This document shows, piece after piece, positions 53,747 through 62,443 of a DNA stretch of 64,000 nucleotides. This DNA is from Streptomyces sp. NBC_00683. Lineage in GTDB: Bacteria > Actinomycetota > Actinomycetes > Streptomycetales > Streptomycetaceae. The position numbers were made by a program, and so were the translations under genes. A model generated the notes under the pieces. That model was not told the origin of the DNA and made no database searches. It worked only from the letters and a program-made list of their open reading frames with translations. The stretch covers positions 744,001 to 808,000 of the forward strand of contig NZ_CP109013.1 of assembly GCF_036226745.1 (NCBI RefSeq), written 5' to 3'. Position 1 is the stretch's first letter; each line of letters opens with the position of its first letter.

Positions 53747-54396
53747 TGCTGCACCAGACCTTCGGCGGCGGCGATGCGCTCGATGTCCTGGGGCGAACCG
53801 GCCATGATCGTACGGGTGTTCGCGGTCACCAGCTCGACGGGCCAGTCCCACCACGCGGCGCGAACGAGCCGTTCGACGGTGCTGTCGTCGAAGCGCTGTC
53901 TGATCGTCCTGGCCGGGTTCCCGCCCACAACGGTGTACGGCGGCACGTCGGCGGTGACTATTGATCCGGCCGCGATCACCGCGCCGTCGCCGATCCGCAC
54001 CCCCGGCATCACCGTGGCTCCGTATCCGAACCACACGTCGTTGCCGACGACCGTGTCCCCGCGGCTGGGCATGCCGGTGACGAGGTCGAGGGTCTGCTCG
54101 GTCCACTCCCCGCCGAACATGGTGAAGGGGAAGGTGGACACACCCATCGACGGGTGGTCGGCGCCCGCCATCAGGAACCGGGTGCCCGTGGCGATCGCAC
54201 AGTACTTGCCGATGATCAGCCGTTCCGGACCGAAGGCGTACAGCACATTGCGTTGCACGAAGTCGGTCGCCCCGTCGGGGTCGTCGTAGTAGGTGAAGTC
54301 ACCCGCGACGACGTTCGTACCTTCGACCAGTGGCTTGAGGAAGACGACCCTCTCGTGGGCAGGCAGTGGATGGACGGTGGCCGGGTCAGGTGTCAC
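53743..54396 (-). CDS. vat: Vat-type streptogramin A O-acetyltransferase
   Basis: 217 residues from the GTG at 54396 (GGAAGGAT upstream). Left-handed beta-helix xenobiotic acetyltransferase: [34 protein letters not shown], the catalytic His81 in [39 protein letters not shown], and [14 protein letters not shown]. It acetylates the hydroxyl of type A streptogramins with acetyl-CoA. Other XAT subgroups acetylate chloramphenicol, but the Vat context and the adjacent vgb make streptogramin A the best call. First gene of a three-gene overlapping operon. Confidence 0.92.
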   Translation of the reverse strand: MTPDPATVHPLPAHERVVFLKPLVEGTNVVAGDFTYYDDPDGATDFVQRNVLYAFGPERLIIGKYCAIATGTRFLMAGADHPSMGVSTFPFTMFGGEWTEQTLDLVTGMPSRGDTVVGNDVWFGYGATVMPGVRIGDGAVIAAGSIVTADVPPYTVVGGNPARTIRQRFDDSTVERLVRAAWWDWPVELVTANTRTIMAGSPQDIERIAAAEGLVQQ

Positions 54397-54678
54397 GCGG
54401 GGATCCTTCCGTGAGGCTTCGTGCTCGGCCGGCGGAGCCCGGGTGGCGAGGCCCCATGAACGATGAGGTGCGCGCCTTCCAGGCAATGCGCGGCTTTCGG
54501 GCCGTCGGCCGATTGGAGCGAGCCGGTCCTGCCGCCCCATGTCACGACCTGCGGAAGGAGGCTCCCGGCCCGGTACCCAGCTTGCGCACCGGCCCGCCCG
54601 GGATCAACAGTCGATCTTGTTATGGTCGTTAACCCAGAGATTCACGATCCAGGGGACCAGGACGGAGCCGGGGGCAGA

Positions 54679-55572
54679 ATGGAACTGCGGGACATAGAGA
54701 TCTTCCTGACGCTCGCGGAGGAGCTCCACTTCGGCCGCAGCGCCGAACGCCTGCATATCTCCCCGGCCCGTGTCAGCCAGGCGATCAAGAAGCAGGAACG
54801 CGCCATCGGCGCCCAGCTCTTCGAGCGGACCAGCCGCCACGTGCGGATGACCCCCGCCGGAGAGGTGCTGCTCCAGCGGCTGAAGCCGGCATACGAGGGC
54901 ATCCAGGCAGCCATGGCGGAGGCGACCACCATCGCCCGCCACTCGGCCGGCACGCTGACGCTGGGGTTCATGGGCGCCCAGATGCACGACATGGCCCCGG
55001 TCCTGACCTACTTCCGTGCCCGGCACCCGTCCGCCGAACTCCGGTTCCGGGAAGTGTTCTTCAGCGATCCGTTCGGAGCCTTGCGGGCCGGCGAGGTCGA
55101 TGCGGTGACGACCTGGTTGCCGGTCCGCGAACCGGACCTGACCGTCGGAGTGGTGCTGCGCGAGGAACCCCTCCACCTGATGGTGGCCGCGGATCACCCG
55201 CTGGCCCGGCAGGAGTCGGTGAGCATGGAGGTGCTCGGCGACCACATCGTGCCGCGCCTGAACGGCTCCATTCCCGCCTATTGGGAAGCCGCCGTACTGC
55301 CGGCCCTCACTCCGGCCGGTCGCCCCGTCCGCCGCGGCCCGGCCGTCGCCACCTTCTACGAGATTCTCGCCCTCGTCGCGGCAGGCGAAGCGGTCTGCAC
55401 GGTCCCCGACGAGGGGCGGCGCTACAACGCGCAGACCGACGTCGTCTATCTCCCCCTCCACGATGCCCCGCCCGTCCAGTGGGCCCTGATCTGGCGCACG
55501 AACCGGGCGACCCCACTGGTACGCGCACTCGCAGAGGCCGCGACGAACTGCGGGGCCTCGACCGGGCGGTAG
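54679..55572 (+). CDS. LysR-family transcriptional regulator
   Basis: 297 residues from the ATG at 54679. Winged helix head: LRDIEIFLTLAEELHFGRSA, RLHISPARVSQAIKKQERAI and LFERTSRHVRMTPAGEVLLQ, then the linker helix. The effector domain has AGTLTLGFMGAQ, DAVTTWLPVREPDL and LVAAGEAVCTVPDEG. It is divergent from vat with a 282-bp gap, so it could control the resistance operon, its own gene, or something further away; nothing in the sequence proves which. Confidence 0.92.
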   Translation: MELRDIEIFLTLAEELHFGRSAERLHISPARVSQAIKKQERAIGAQLFERTSRHVRMTPAGEVLLQRLKPAYEGIQAAMAEATTIARHSAGTLTLGFMGAQMHDMAPVLTYFRARHPSAELRFREVFFSDPFGALRAGEVDAVTTWLPVREPDLTVGVVLREEPLHLMVAADHPLARQESVSMEVLGDHIVPRLNGSIPAYWEAAVLPALTPAGRPVRRGPAVATFYEILALVAAGEAVCTVPDEGRRYNAQTDVVYLPLHDAPPVQWALIWRTNRATPLVRALAEAATNCGASTGR

Positions 55573-55648
55573 GTACGGGACGCGCCGGCGGCGGTGCCGA
55601 TCCGCGCATGTCCTACGCGGCCTCGGAAGGGCGGCCGCAGGAGTTGGC

Positions 55649-56908
55649 TCAGTTGTCCTGCAGGGTAAGGCGGTGGGACTCGAGCGCGAACGACAGGTCG
55701 ACCACGTCGCGCGGTCGCGACAGCAGGCGGCCGGTGAGCCGCTCCAACCGGCGCAACCGGTTGATTACCGTGTTCCGGTGACAGTAGAGCCGCTTGCGCG
55801 CCTCTTCCGTCGAGCCATGGCAGTCGAGCCAGGCCGCCAGGGTGGCCAGCAGGTGATCGCGCTCCCCCGCATCCGAATCGAGCACGGGTCCGAGCACCTG
55901 GAGCGCAAAGTCCTGCGCCAGGTCGGGCCGCGTGAGGACGAAGGCGCCGGGCAGCCGGTCCGCGAGCCGGGCGAGTTCACCGTCCGCCGCGCACGTGTTC
56001 AGGGCGAGCTCGGCCAGCTCCCGCGCTCGACCGAGCTCCATGAGGCCGGATACGACCGTACTGATTCCACCGCGCATGCCGGGGCCGACGGGGATCACCG
56101 ACGCGAGGTCCTCGACAGAGGCTTCGTCGAGCCGTGCCACCACAGTCAGGCCGTCCTCCTGAGGGCACCAGTGGAGTTCCATCCCGTCGCGCACTTCGCG
56201 TGTCGGCGCCGTGGCGGGACGCTCCGCAGAAGGGCCACGCAGGAGCACCACCGCGTAGCGTGCCCGCAGCGGCAGCCCGAGGGCGACAGCCATGGCGGAC
56301 ACGCGGGTCTCCTCGGTGTAGCCGCGCAACAGCACCTTCAGCAGCGGAAGCTGCTTGCGGCCGTCGTCGTCGGGCAGTCTGTCGGAGGACCGGCGGTACG
56401 CCTCGACCGCCAGCGCGGTGTCCCGGTCGGCCCGGCCCCACACGTCGTTGGCGGCAAACGCCATGAGATGTCCCTGATCCGGGCAGTCCTGCATGACCAG
56501 GGCCACGAGTGTGTCCCAGATCTCTGTGCCGCCCACGCGGTAGCCGTGCAGAAGGGCCTGGAGCGGGACGCCCTCCTGCGCCCTCCTGTCACCGATGAGC
56601 CAGGCGTACTCACCGGACTCGGACGTGCGGTAGGGCTCGATCATCCCGCCGACGAAGCACTCCATCGCGGTGTGGACGGACTCTCCCAGATCGTTGGGGG
56701 CCAGGAGCGGGTTCCCGTAGTACGCGCTGGTGTTTCGCAGCTGTGCCAGAGCGGATTCGACGAAGGCCGGGAGTCGAGGCCGGAGCAGCTCGGCCGCGTG
56801 ACGCAGCACACGCCCGGCATCCTCCTTCGGGGACTCGTCGAGGAGGAGGGGCAGCCGGTACGTCAGGGGCGGGCGGCGGACCGGCAGTCCGGTATCAATC
56901 TGGTTCAT
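55649..56908 (-). CDS. PucR/CdaR-family transcriptional regulator
   Basis: 419 residues from the ATG at 56908 (AGGTG upstream); a GTG two codons earlier is possible. An N-terminal RsbR-like helical domain (LRPRLPAFVESALAQLRN, LIGDRRAQEGVPLQALLHGY) precedes a degenerate GGDEF-like CdaR middle (ALGLPLRARYAVVLLRG). The C-terminal HTH_30 domain reads LLATLAAWLDCHGSTEEARK, then RLYCHRNTVINRLRRLERLT. These control catabolic or developmental genes in actinomycetes. Convergent with the LysR gene. Confidence 0.9.
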   Translation of the reverse strand: MNQIDTGLPVRRPPLTYRLPLLLDESPKEDAGRVLRHAAELLRPRLPAFVESALAQLRNTSAYYGNPLLAPNDLGESVHTAMECFVGGMIEPYRTSESGEYAWLIGDRRAQEGVPLQALLHGYRVGGTEIWDTLVALVMQDCPDQGHLMAFAANDVWGRADRDTALAVEAYRRSSDRLPDDDGRKQLPLLKVLLRGYTEETRVSAMAVALGLPLRARYAVVLLRGPSAERPATAPTREVRDGMELHWCPQEDGLTVVARLDEASVEDLASVIPVGPGMRGGISTVVSGLMELGRARELAELALNTCAADGELARLADRLPGAFVLTRPDLAQDFALQVLGPVLDSDAGERDHLLATLAAWLDCHGSTEEARKRLYCHRNTVINRLRRLERLTGRLLSRPRDVVDLSFALESHRLTLQDN

Positions 56909-57131
56909 CGGCACCTCAGCGTGTCGGGCGTCCGCGGACGGGCGGTGGCGAGGGCGTCATGGCGAGGGCGGACCCTGACAAACTAAAGAGAAATCACTAG
57001 TACGTCCAGTGCCATGCAGTGAGCAGTTCATTCGGATCAAAGCAGACTAAGAGGAATTCACTTTCGGTCGGGGTGTCCCACGTCGTTCAGGTGCGTCGGC
57101 CTCTCAGCCGCGACGCCATCGGCAGCATGAA

Positions 57132-57171
57132 GGAACGGTCCTGTGCCGCACGTGCGGCACAGGACCGTTCC
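57132..57171. terminator. Perfect 40-bp palindrome, terminator of the lipase gene
   Basis: Two 20-bp arms (GGAACGGTCCTGTGCCGCAC and its exact complement) meet without a spacer, 13 bp after the lipase stop. The remaining gap to the PucR start (56909-57131) is AT-richer than its surroundings (AACTAAAGAGAAATCACTAG) and should hold the PucR promoter. Confidence 0.75.
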
Positions 57172-57184
57172 GGTTCGAGGAGTG

Positions 57185-58171
57185 TCAGGACTGGGCGTAG
57201 GCCCGCAGCGGGGGCTCGGAGTCCACCTTGGTGGCGTTGAGGACTTCCGCGCTCAGATTCGCTGCGGCGACCGCCGTGGCCGCCGTTGCCTCGGAGGGCA
57301 GCACGCCGGGAAGGTTGACGTCGACGCACTTGCCTAGCGGCAGCCGGCTCGGACTGGCCGTGCCGGAACGCGAGAGCGCGTCCAGGACCAGTTTGTAGGC
57401 GACGGCGTCGTACAGGAAGCTGAAGTGGGTGACGGTCCGGCCCGGACACACGCTCTGCATAGAGATGTTGGTGGCACCGCTCAGCGGCGCGGTCGTGACC
57501 GGGACGATGGCTTCGTCGACGATGCTGTAGACGTTGGTGTACGAGACGGCCCCGGGGGTCTCGTCGCCCTGGTTGAGCGCGGCAAGGAAGTTCGAGCCGA
57601 CGCCGAACTGGTGCAGCGCCGGCGCGCACGGGGAGACGCAGAGGAGATTGCCGCCCCCGATGCCATGGCCGGGGTTGGCGAGGAAGACCGCGTCGTCCAC
57701 CTTGCCCTGGAGATCGGGCCACCACTTGAGCGCCCAGCGAATCTGCATGTTCCCCTGGCTGTGGCCGAGAACATCGACCTTGCGACCGGTCGCGGCGTTG
57801 ATCCTGTCGATCGCCCGGACGACGTACTCGGACGCCACCTGGATGTCGCCCATCGACCTGTTCGGCAGGGTCACGCCGCAGACGTCGTACCCGTCGCCGC
57901 GCAGGGCGGGGGCGTAGCCCCACCCCCAGGACTCGTCGTCGGTGGAGCTGGTGCCGTGGACCAGCAACACGGGCTCGCGGTCCGGATGGAGGAACGAGCT
58001 GGGGCAGTTGAGAGCCGCGTCGAGCGTGGCGACAGGGGTTTCCAGCGAGGGCCCGGCGACCGCGGCCGCCTCCGAGGAGGGGGCCAGCAGGGCAGCGGCG
58101 AGCACGCCCGCCAGGACGGCGGGGACGGCACTCAATCTCCAGCGCCGGGGGGTCTTCCACCGACTGTTCAC
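57185..58171 (-). CDS. Secreted class 2 lipase/esterase
   Basis: 328 residues from the GTG at 58171 (AGGAG 5 bp upstream). Signal peptide (LSAVPAVLAGVLAAALLAPS). Alpha/beta hydrolase: oxyanion strand PVLLVHGTSSTDDESWGWGY, nucleophile elbow VDVLGHSQGNMQIRW (Ser), AVFLANPGHGIGG, and the acid/His region DEAIVP and VTHFSFL. Resembles Streptomyces and Gordonia lipases of the LipA/EstA type. Four cysteines are likely disulfide-bonded. Extracellular hydrolysis of acyl esters. Its promoter shares the 374-bp gap with the mutase operon. Confidence 0.9.
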   Translation of the reverse strand: MNSRWKTPRRWRLSAVPAVLAGVLAAALLAPSSEAAAVAGPSLETPVATLDAALNCPSSFLHPDREPVLLVHGTSSTDDESWGWGYAPALRGDGYDVCGVTLPNRSMGDIQVASEYVVRAIDRINAATGRKVDVLGHSQGNMQIRWALKWWPDLQGKVDDAVFLANPGHGIGGGNLLCVSPCAPALHQFGVGSNFLAALNQGDETPGAVSYTNVYSIVDEAIVPVTTAPLSGATNISMQSVCPGRTVTHFSFLYDAVAYKLVLDALSRSGTASPSRLPLGKCVDVNLPGVLPSEATAATAVAAANLSAEVLNATKVDSEPPLRAYAQS

Positions 58172-58496
58172 GGTGACTCCTGTGTGAGTGGTGACGCTCG
58201 CGGGACAGCCGCCCCGGCACATGCCGGGCGTGGCTCCCATACGTCGTACGGGTGACAGCGAGCGAACTGGAGGCTCACATTCACGGGGCCGACCGGGCCG
58301 GACAACCCTCCGCGCAGGGCCGGACGGGTCCGCGCCCCGATCGTGTGGGCGGTCACAAAACCGCCCCGCCGGACCAGCCCCACGTCACATCGCACCGCCG
58401 CCTGAACGGCGACGCAGGGCGCGGATTCGTTCACGTACCCCCTGGTCCCGCGGCACCACCCCTGTCGCAGGACCCGAAGATACTTGCCCAATACAA

Positions 58497-58533
58497 CGGT
58501 ACTGAGTACCGTCATAGCGAGATCTAGTACCGG
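58497..58533. promoter_or_regulatory. TetR-type operator upstream of the mutase operon
   Basis: CGGTACTGAGTACCG (58497-58511) is a perfect 15-bp palindrome. A half copy CTAGTACCGG follows (58524-58533) just before the GGAGG of the mutase gene. From here to the start codon the sequence closely follows 41905-41955. The rest of the gap (58172-58496) holds nothing I recognise beyond the lipase promoter region. Confidence 0.72.
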
Positions 58534-58545
58534 TGGAGGTTCAGT

Positions 58546-60132
58546 GTGAGTGCCGTGGCGCGGAGCGAATCCGACCTGCCGATCCAGCCGCTCTACGACG
58601 GGGCAGCGCTGAACGGCTTCGACGCGGGCGCCAGGCTGGGCGCTCCCGGGCAGTTCCCGTTCACCCGAGGCGTGTACCCGTCGATGTACACGGGCCGCCC
58701 CTGGACGATGCGGCAGTACGCCGGTTTCGGCACTGCCAAGGAGTCCAACGAGCGCTACCACGAGCTGGTCGGCGCCGGCACGGGCGGACTGAGCGTGGCC
58801 TTCGACCTGCCGACGCAGATGGGCTACGACTCGGACGAGGCGGTCGCCCAGGGTGAGGTCGGAAAGGTGGGTGTGGCGATCGACTCGATCGACGACATAC
58901 GGACGCTGTTCCAGGGCCTTCCGCTGGACAAGGTCTCGACCTCGATGACGATCAACGCGCCCGCGTCGACGCTTCTGCTGATGTACCAGCTGGTCGCGGC
59001 CGAGCAGGGCATCGCCGGGAACCAGCTGACCGGCACGATCCAGAACGACGTGCTCAAGGAGTACATAGCCCGGGGTACGTACATCTATCCCCCGAAGCAG
59101 TCGCTGCGGCTGATCAGCGACATCTTCTCGTACTGCCACCGGGAGCTCCCCCGCTGGAACACCATCTCCATCTCGGGCTACCACATGGCCGAGGCCGGAG
59201 CGACGCCCGCGCAGGAGATCGCGTTCACCCTCGCCAACGCCAAGGAGTACGTACGCACCGCGATCAGCGCGGGACTGGACGTCGACGACTTCGCACCACG
59301 CCTGTCGTTCTTCTTCGTCGCACGTACGACCCTGCTCGAGGAGATCGCCAAGTTCCGTGCGGCCCGCCGGATATGGGCACGGATCATGCGCGACGAGTTC
59401 CATGCGAAGAACCCCAAGTCGCAGATGCTCCGCTTCCACACGCAGACCGCCGGCGTGCAGCTCACGGCCCAGCAGCCCGAGGTGAACCTCGTCCGGGTCG
59501 CCCTGCAGGGCCTCGGCGCGGTGCTCGGCGGGACGCAGTCCCTGCACACGAACTCGTACGACGAGGCCATCGCCCTGCCCACCCAGAAGGCGGCACGGCT
59601 CGCGCTGCGCACCCAGCAGATCATCGCGTACGAGACCGACGTCACCAAGACGGTCGACCCCTTCGCCGGGTCCTACGTCATGGAGTCGATGACCGACGAT
59701 CTCGAAGCGGCGGCCATGGAGTTGATCCATGCCGTCGAGGACCGGGGCGGCGCCGTCGCGGCCATCGAGCAGGGCTTCCAGAAGTCGGAGATCGAGCGCT
59801 CCGCCTACCGGGTGGCCCTGGAGATCGACAACGCCGAGCGGACCGTCGTCGGGGTCAACAAGTTCGCACTCGACGAGGAGGAGCCCTACGAGCCCCTGCG
59901 GGTGGATCCCCGGATCGAGGCAGACCAGTGCGATCGCCTCGAAGCCCTGCGCAAGGAGCGCGACAACGACGGGGTCCGGCGTGCGCTCGACGAACTCCGC
60001 GCCGCGGCACGCGGCACCGACAACGTCCTGCCCACGATGCGCGAAGCGTTGAAGCTCCGTGCCACGGGCGGCGAGATCTCGCACGCCCTCCGCGACGTCT
60101 GGGGCGCCCACGTCCCCGTCGAAACCTTCTGA
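58546..60132 (+). CDS. Methylmalonyl-CoA mutase large (catalytic) subunit, split type
   Basis: 528 residues, GTG start with GGAGG 6 bp upstream. Radical B12 mutase barrel: [57 protein letters not shown] and [13 protein letters not shown] (Tyr212, His213). Tyr58 in RQYAG and Arg188 in KQSLRLI match the residues that bind the free carboxylate of methylmalonyl-CoA. Isobutyryl-CoA mutases have Phe and Gln there. There is no B12 domain on this chain; it is supplied by the gene at 61979. The product isomerises methylmalonyl-CoA and succinyl-CoA. First gene of the operon, under the TetR-like site. Confidence 0.9.
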   Translation: MSAVARSESDLPIQPLYDGAALNGFDAGARLGAPGQFPFTRGVYPSMYTGRPWTMRQYAGFGTAKESNERYHELVGAGTGGLSVAFDLPTQMGYDSDEAVAQGEVGKVGVAIDSIDDIRTLFQGLPLDKVSTSMTINAPASTLLLMYQLVAAEQGIAGNQLTGTIQNDVLKEYIARGTYIYPPKQSLRLISDIFSYCHRELPRWNTISISGYHMAEAGATPAQEIAFTLANAKEYVRTAISAGLDVDDFAPRLSFFFVARTTLLEEIAKFRAARRIWARIMRDEFHAKNPKSQMLRFHTQTAGVQLTAQQPEVNLVRVALQGLGAVLGGTQSLHTNSYDEAIALPTQKAARLALRTQQIIAYETDVTKTVDPFAGSYVMESMTDDLEAAAMELIHAVEDRGGAVAAIEQGFQKSEIERSAYRVALEIDNAERTVVGVNKFALDEEEPYEPLRVDPRIEADQCDRLEALRKERDNDGVRRALDELRAAARGTDNVLPTMREALKLRATGGEISHALRDVWGAHVPVETF

Positions 60133-60151
60133 GAACGGCACTCATCACGTC

Positions 60152-61735
60152 ATGAACGACATCGACAGTATCGACATGCGCACGACCGCGGGCAAGATCG
60201 CGGACCTCGGGCGCCGCATCGGCGAGGCCACCCACGCCGGCTCGGAGCGCGCGGTGGAAAAGCAGCACGCCAAGGGCAAGTTGACCGCCCGAGAGCGCGT
60301 CGAGCTCCTGCTCGACGAAGACTCTTTCGTGGAGCTGGACGAGTTCGCACGGCACCGGTCGACGAACTTCGGCATGGAGAGGAACCGCCCCTACGGCGAT
60401 GGCGTCGTCACCGGCTACGGCACGGTCGACGCCCGCCCGGTCGCCGTCTTCTCGCAGGACTTCACGGTCTTCGGCGGCGCGCTGGGTGAGACCTACGGCC
60501 AGAAGATCATCAAGGTGATGGACTTCGCCCTCAAGACGGGCTGCCCGGTCATCGGCATCAACGACTCCGGCGGCGCCCGTATCCAGGAGGGTGTGAGCGC
60601 TCTGGGCATGTACGGCGAGATCTTCCGCCGCAACACCCATGCCTCCGGCGTGATCCCGCAGATCTCCCTCATCGTGGGTCCGTGCGCGGGCGGCGCGGTG
60701 TACTCCCCCGCGATCACCGACTTCACGGTCATGGTCGACCAGACCTCGCACATGTTCATCACCGGGCCCGACGTCATCAAGACCGTCACCGGCGAGGACG
60801 TCGGCTTCGAGGAACTGGGCGGCGCCCGGACCCACAACTCGACCTCGGGCGTGGCGCACCAACTGGCGGGGGACGAGAAGGACGCCATCGAGTACGTCAA
60901 GTCCCTGCTGTCCTACCTCCCGTCCAACAACCTCTCCGAGCCACCGGCCTTCCCGGAGGTCGCGGAGACGGAGGTGACCGACGAGGACCGGGAGCTCGAC
61001 ACTCTGATTCCCGACTCGGCGAACCAGCCGTACGACATGCGCCAGGTCATCGAGCACGTCGTGGACGAGGGCGAGTTCCTGGAGACGCAGGCGCTGTTCG
61101 CGCCGAACATCCTGACCGGCTTCGGCCGCGTCGAGGGCTACCCCGTCGGCATCGTCGCCAACCAGCCGATGCAGTTCGCCGGCTGTCTGGACATCAACGC
61201 CAGCGAGAAGGCCGCGCGCTTCGTCCGTACGTGCGACGCGTTCAACGTGCCGGTCCTGACCTTCGTGGACGTCCCCGGCTTCCTGCCGGGCGTCGACCAG
61301 GAGTACGGCGGCATCATCCGCCGCGGCGCCAAGCTGATCTACGCGTACGCCGAGGCGACCGTCCCGCTGATCACGGTCATCACCCGCAAGGCCTTCGGCG
61401 GCGCCTACGACGTCATGGGGTCCAAGCACCTGGGCGCCGACCTCAACCTGGCCTGGCCGACCGCGCAGATCGCGGTCATGGGCGCGCAGGGCGCGGTCAA
61501 CATCCTGCACCGCCGGACCATCGCCGCCGCCGACGACCAGGAAGCCGAGCGGGCACGGCTCATGCAGGAGTACGAGGACGCCCTGCTCAATCCCTACACG
61601 GCGGCAGAGCGCGGTTACATCGACGGTGTGGTCATGCCGTCGGACACGCGCCCGCAGGTCGTGAAGGCGTTGCGTCAGCTGCGTACCAAGCGTGAGTCGC
61701 TGCCTCCGAAGAAGCACGGCAACATCCCGCTGTGA
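60152..61735 (+). CDS. pccB: Propionyl-CoA carboxylase beta (carboxyltransferase) subunit
   Basis: 527 residues from the ATG at 60152, 19 bp after the mutase stop. Crotonase-fold carboxyltransferase: [80 protein letters not shown]. Asp420 in [13 protein letters not shown] is the residue that, as Asp422 in Streptomyces coelicolor PccB, favours propionyl-CoA over acetyl-CoA. It transfers CO2 from biotin to propionyl-CoA to give methylmalonyl-CoA, the mutase substrate. Cytoplasmic complex with the biotin carboxylase and epsilon genes downstream. Confidence 0.95.
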   Translation: MNDIDSIDMRTTAGKIADLGRRIGEATHAGSERAVEKQHAKGKLTARERVELLLDEDSFVELDEFARHRSTNFGMERNRPYGDGVVTGYGTVDARPVAVFSQDFTVFGGALGETYGQKIIKVMDFALKTGCPVIGINDSGGARIQEGVSALGMYGEIFRRNTHASGVIPQISLIVGPCAGGAVYSPAITDFTVMVDQTSHMFITGPDVIKTVTGEDVGFEELGGARTHNSTSGVAHQLAGDEKDAIEYVKSLLSYLPSNNLSEPPAFPEVAETEVTDEDRELDTLIPDSANQPYDMRQVIEHVVDEGEFLETQALFAPNILTGFGRVEGYPVGIVANQPMQFAGCLDINASEKAARFVRTCDAFNVPVLTFVDVPGFLPGVDQEYGGIIRRGAKLIYAYAEATVPLITVITRKAFGGAYDVMGSKHLGADLNLAWPTAQIAVMGAQGAVNILHRRTIAAADDQEAERARLMQEYEDALLNPYTAAERGYIDGVVMPSDTRPQVVKALRQLRTKRESLPPKKHGNIPL

Positions 61736-61959
61736 CCGACATGACGAGCCAAGCGCCACGGCCCGCCCTGGAAGTCAGGAGTGGTGCCCCATCACCCGAG
61801 GAACTGGCCGCTCTGGTCGCGGCCCTGGCAGCTGTTCGAACGGCGGTCTCCGCCCCTGTCGCGCGTCCCACCCGTGGTTGGGCCTCGCCCCACCCCGTGC
61901 TGCGCACCCCATATCTCCCCGGCCCCGGCGCCTGGCGTGCCTCGGCACGGCGTCACTGA
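61732..61959 (+). CDS. pccE: Acyl-CoA carboxylase epsilon subunit
   Basis: 75 residues; the GTG overlaps the pccB stop (GTGA). [20 protein letters not shown], then the conserved end [17 protein letters not shown], is the signature of the small epsilon subunit of actinobacterial acyl-CoA carboxylases, which bridges alpha and beta chains. The size fits the family. Its presence between pccB and the mutase small subunit shows the operon codes for a full actinobacterial-type carboxylase. Confidence 0.88.
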   Translation: MTDMTSQAPRPALEVRSGAPSPEELAALVAALAAVRTAVSAPVARPTRGWASPHPVLRTPYLPGPGAWRASARRH

Positions 61960-61978
61960 CCTCCCGAACGGAGACACC

Positions 61979-62443
61979 ATGAACACCCGGCATCAGCCGA
62001 TGCGTCGGGCCGCCCCGGCGCCGCGCGCCCGCGTCGTGATCGCCAAGCCCGGACTCGACGGCCATGACCGTGGGGCCAAGGTCATCGCCCGGGCGCTGCG
62101 TGACGCAGGCCACGAGGTGATCTACACCGGGCTGCACCAGACCCCGGAGCAGATCACCGCCACCGTCATTGCCGAGGACGCCCCGATTCTGGGACTGTCC
62201 GTCCTCTCGGGCGCCCACCTGACGATCGTCGAGAAGGTGATCGGCCTCCTCGCGCAGCATGACGCGGCCGACACCCGCGTTCTCGTCGGCGGCATCATCC
62301 CCGAGGCGGACGCCCTCGCCCTGCGGAGCATGGGCGTCGACGCCGTGTTCACCCCCGGCGCGGACATCGGCGCAATCGTCGAGACCGTCAACCGGCTCAG
62401 CCCCGCGCCCCACAACGAGAAAGCTTTGGAACCGGCATGCTGA
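61979..62443 (+). CDS. Cobalamin-binding small subunit of the acyl-CoA mutase
   Basis: 154 residues from the ATG at 61979 (GGAG 5 bp upstream). The B12 motif is complete: [18 protein letters not shown] (Asp-x-His-x-x-Gly, His as lower cobalt ligand), GLSVLSGAH and [12 protein letters not shown]. It is a separate chain as in isobutyryl-CoA and archaeal methylmalonyl-CoA mutases. It pairs with the large subunit at 58546. A 20-25 residue basic head is longer than usual. The stop overlaps the start of the biotin carboxylase gene. Confidence 0.93.
   Translation: MNTRHQPMRRAAPAPRARVVIAKPGLDGHDRGAKVIARALRDAGHEVIYTGLHQTPEQITATVIAEDAPILGLSVLSGAHLTIVEKVIGLLAQHDAADTRVLVGGIIPEADALALRSMGVDAVFTPGADIGAIVETVNRLSPAPHNEKALEPAC

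Noticed and set aside
54397..54678. LysR as proven regulator of vat-vgb
   Set aside because: Divergent position suggests it, but I could not find a clear T-N11-A repeat that would tie it to the operon.
58546..60132. Isobutyryl-CoA or ethylmalonyl-CoA mutase as first choice for the large subunit
   Set aside because: Tyr in RQYAG and Arg in QSLRLI fit methylmalonyl-CoA; isobutyryl-CoA mutase has Phe and Gln. Ethylmalonyl-CoA is not fully excluded by sight.
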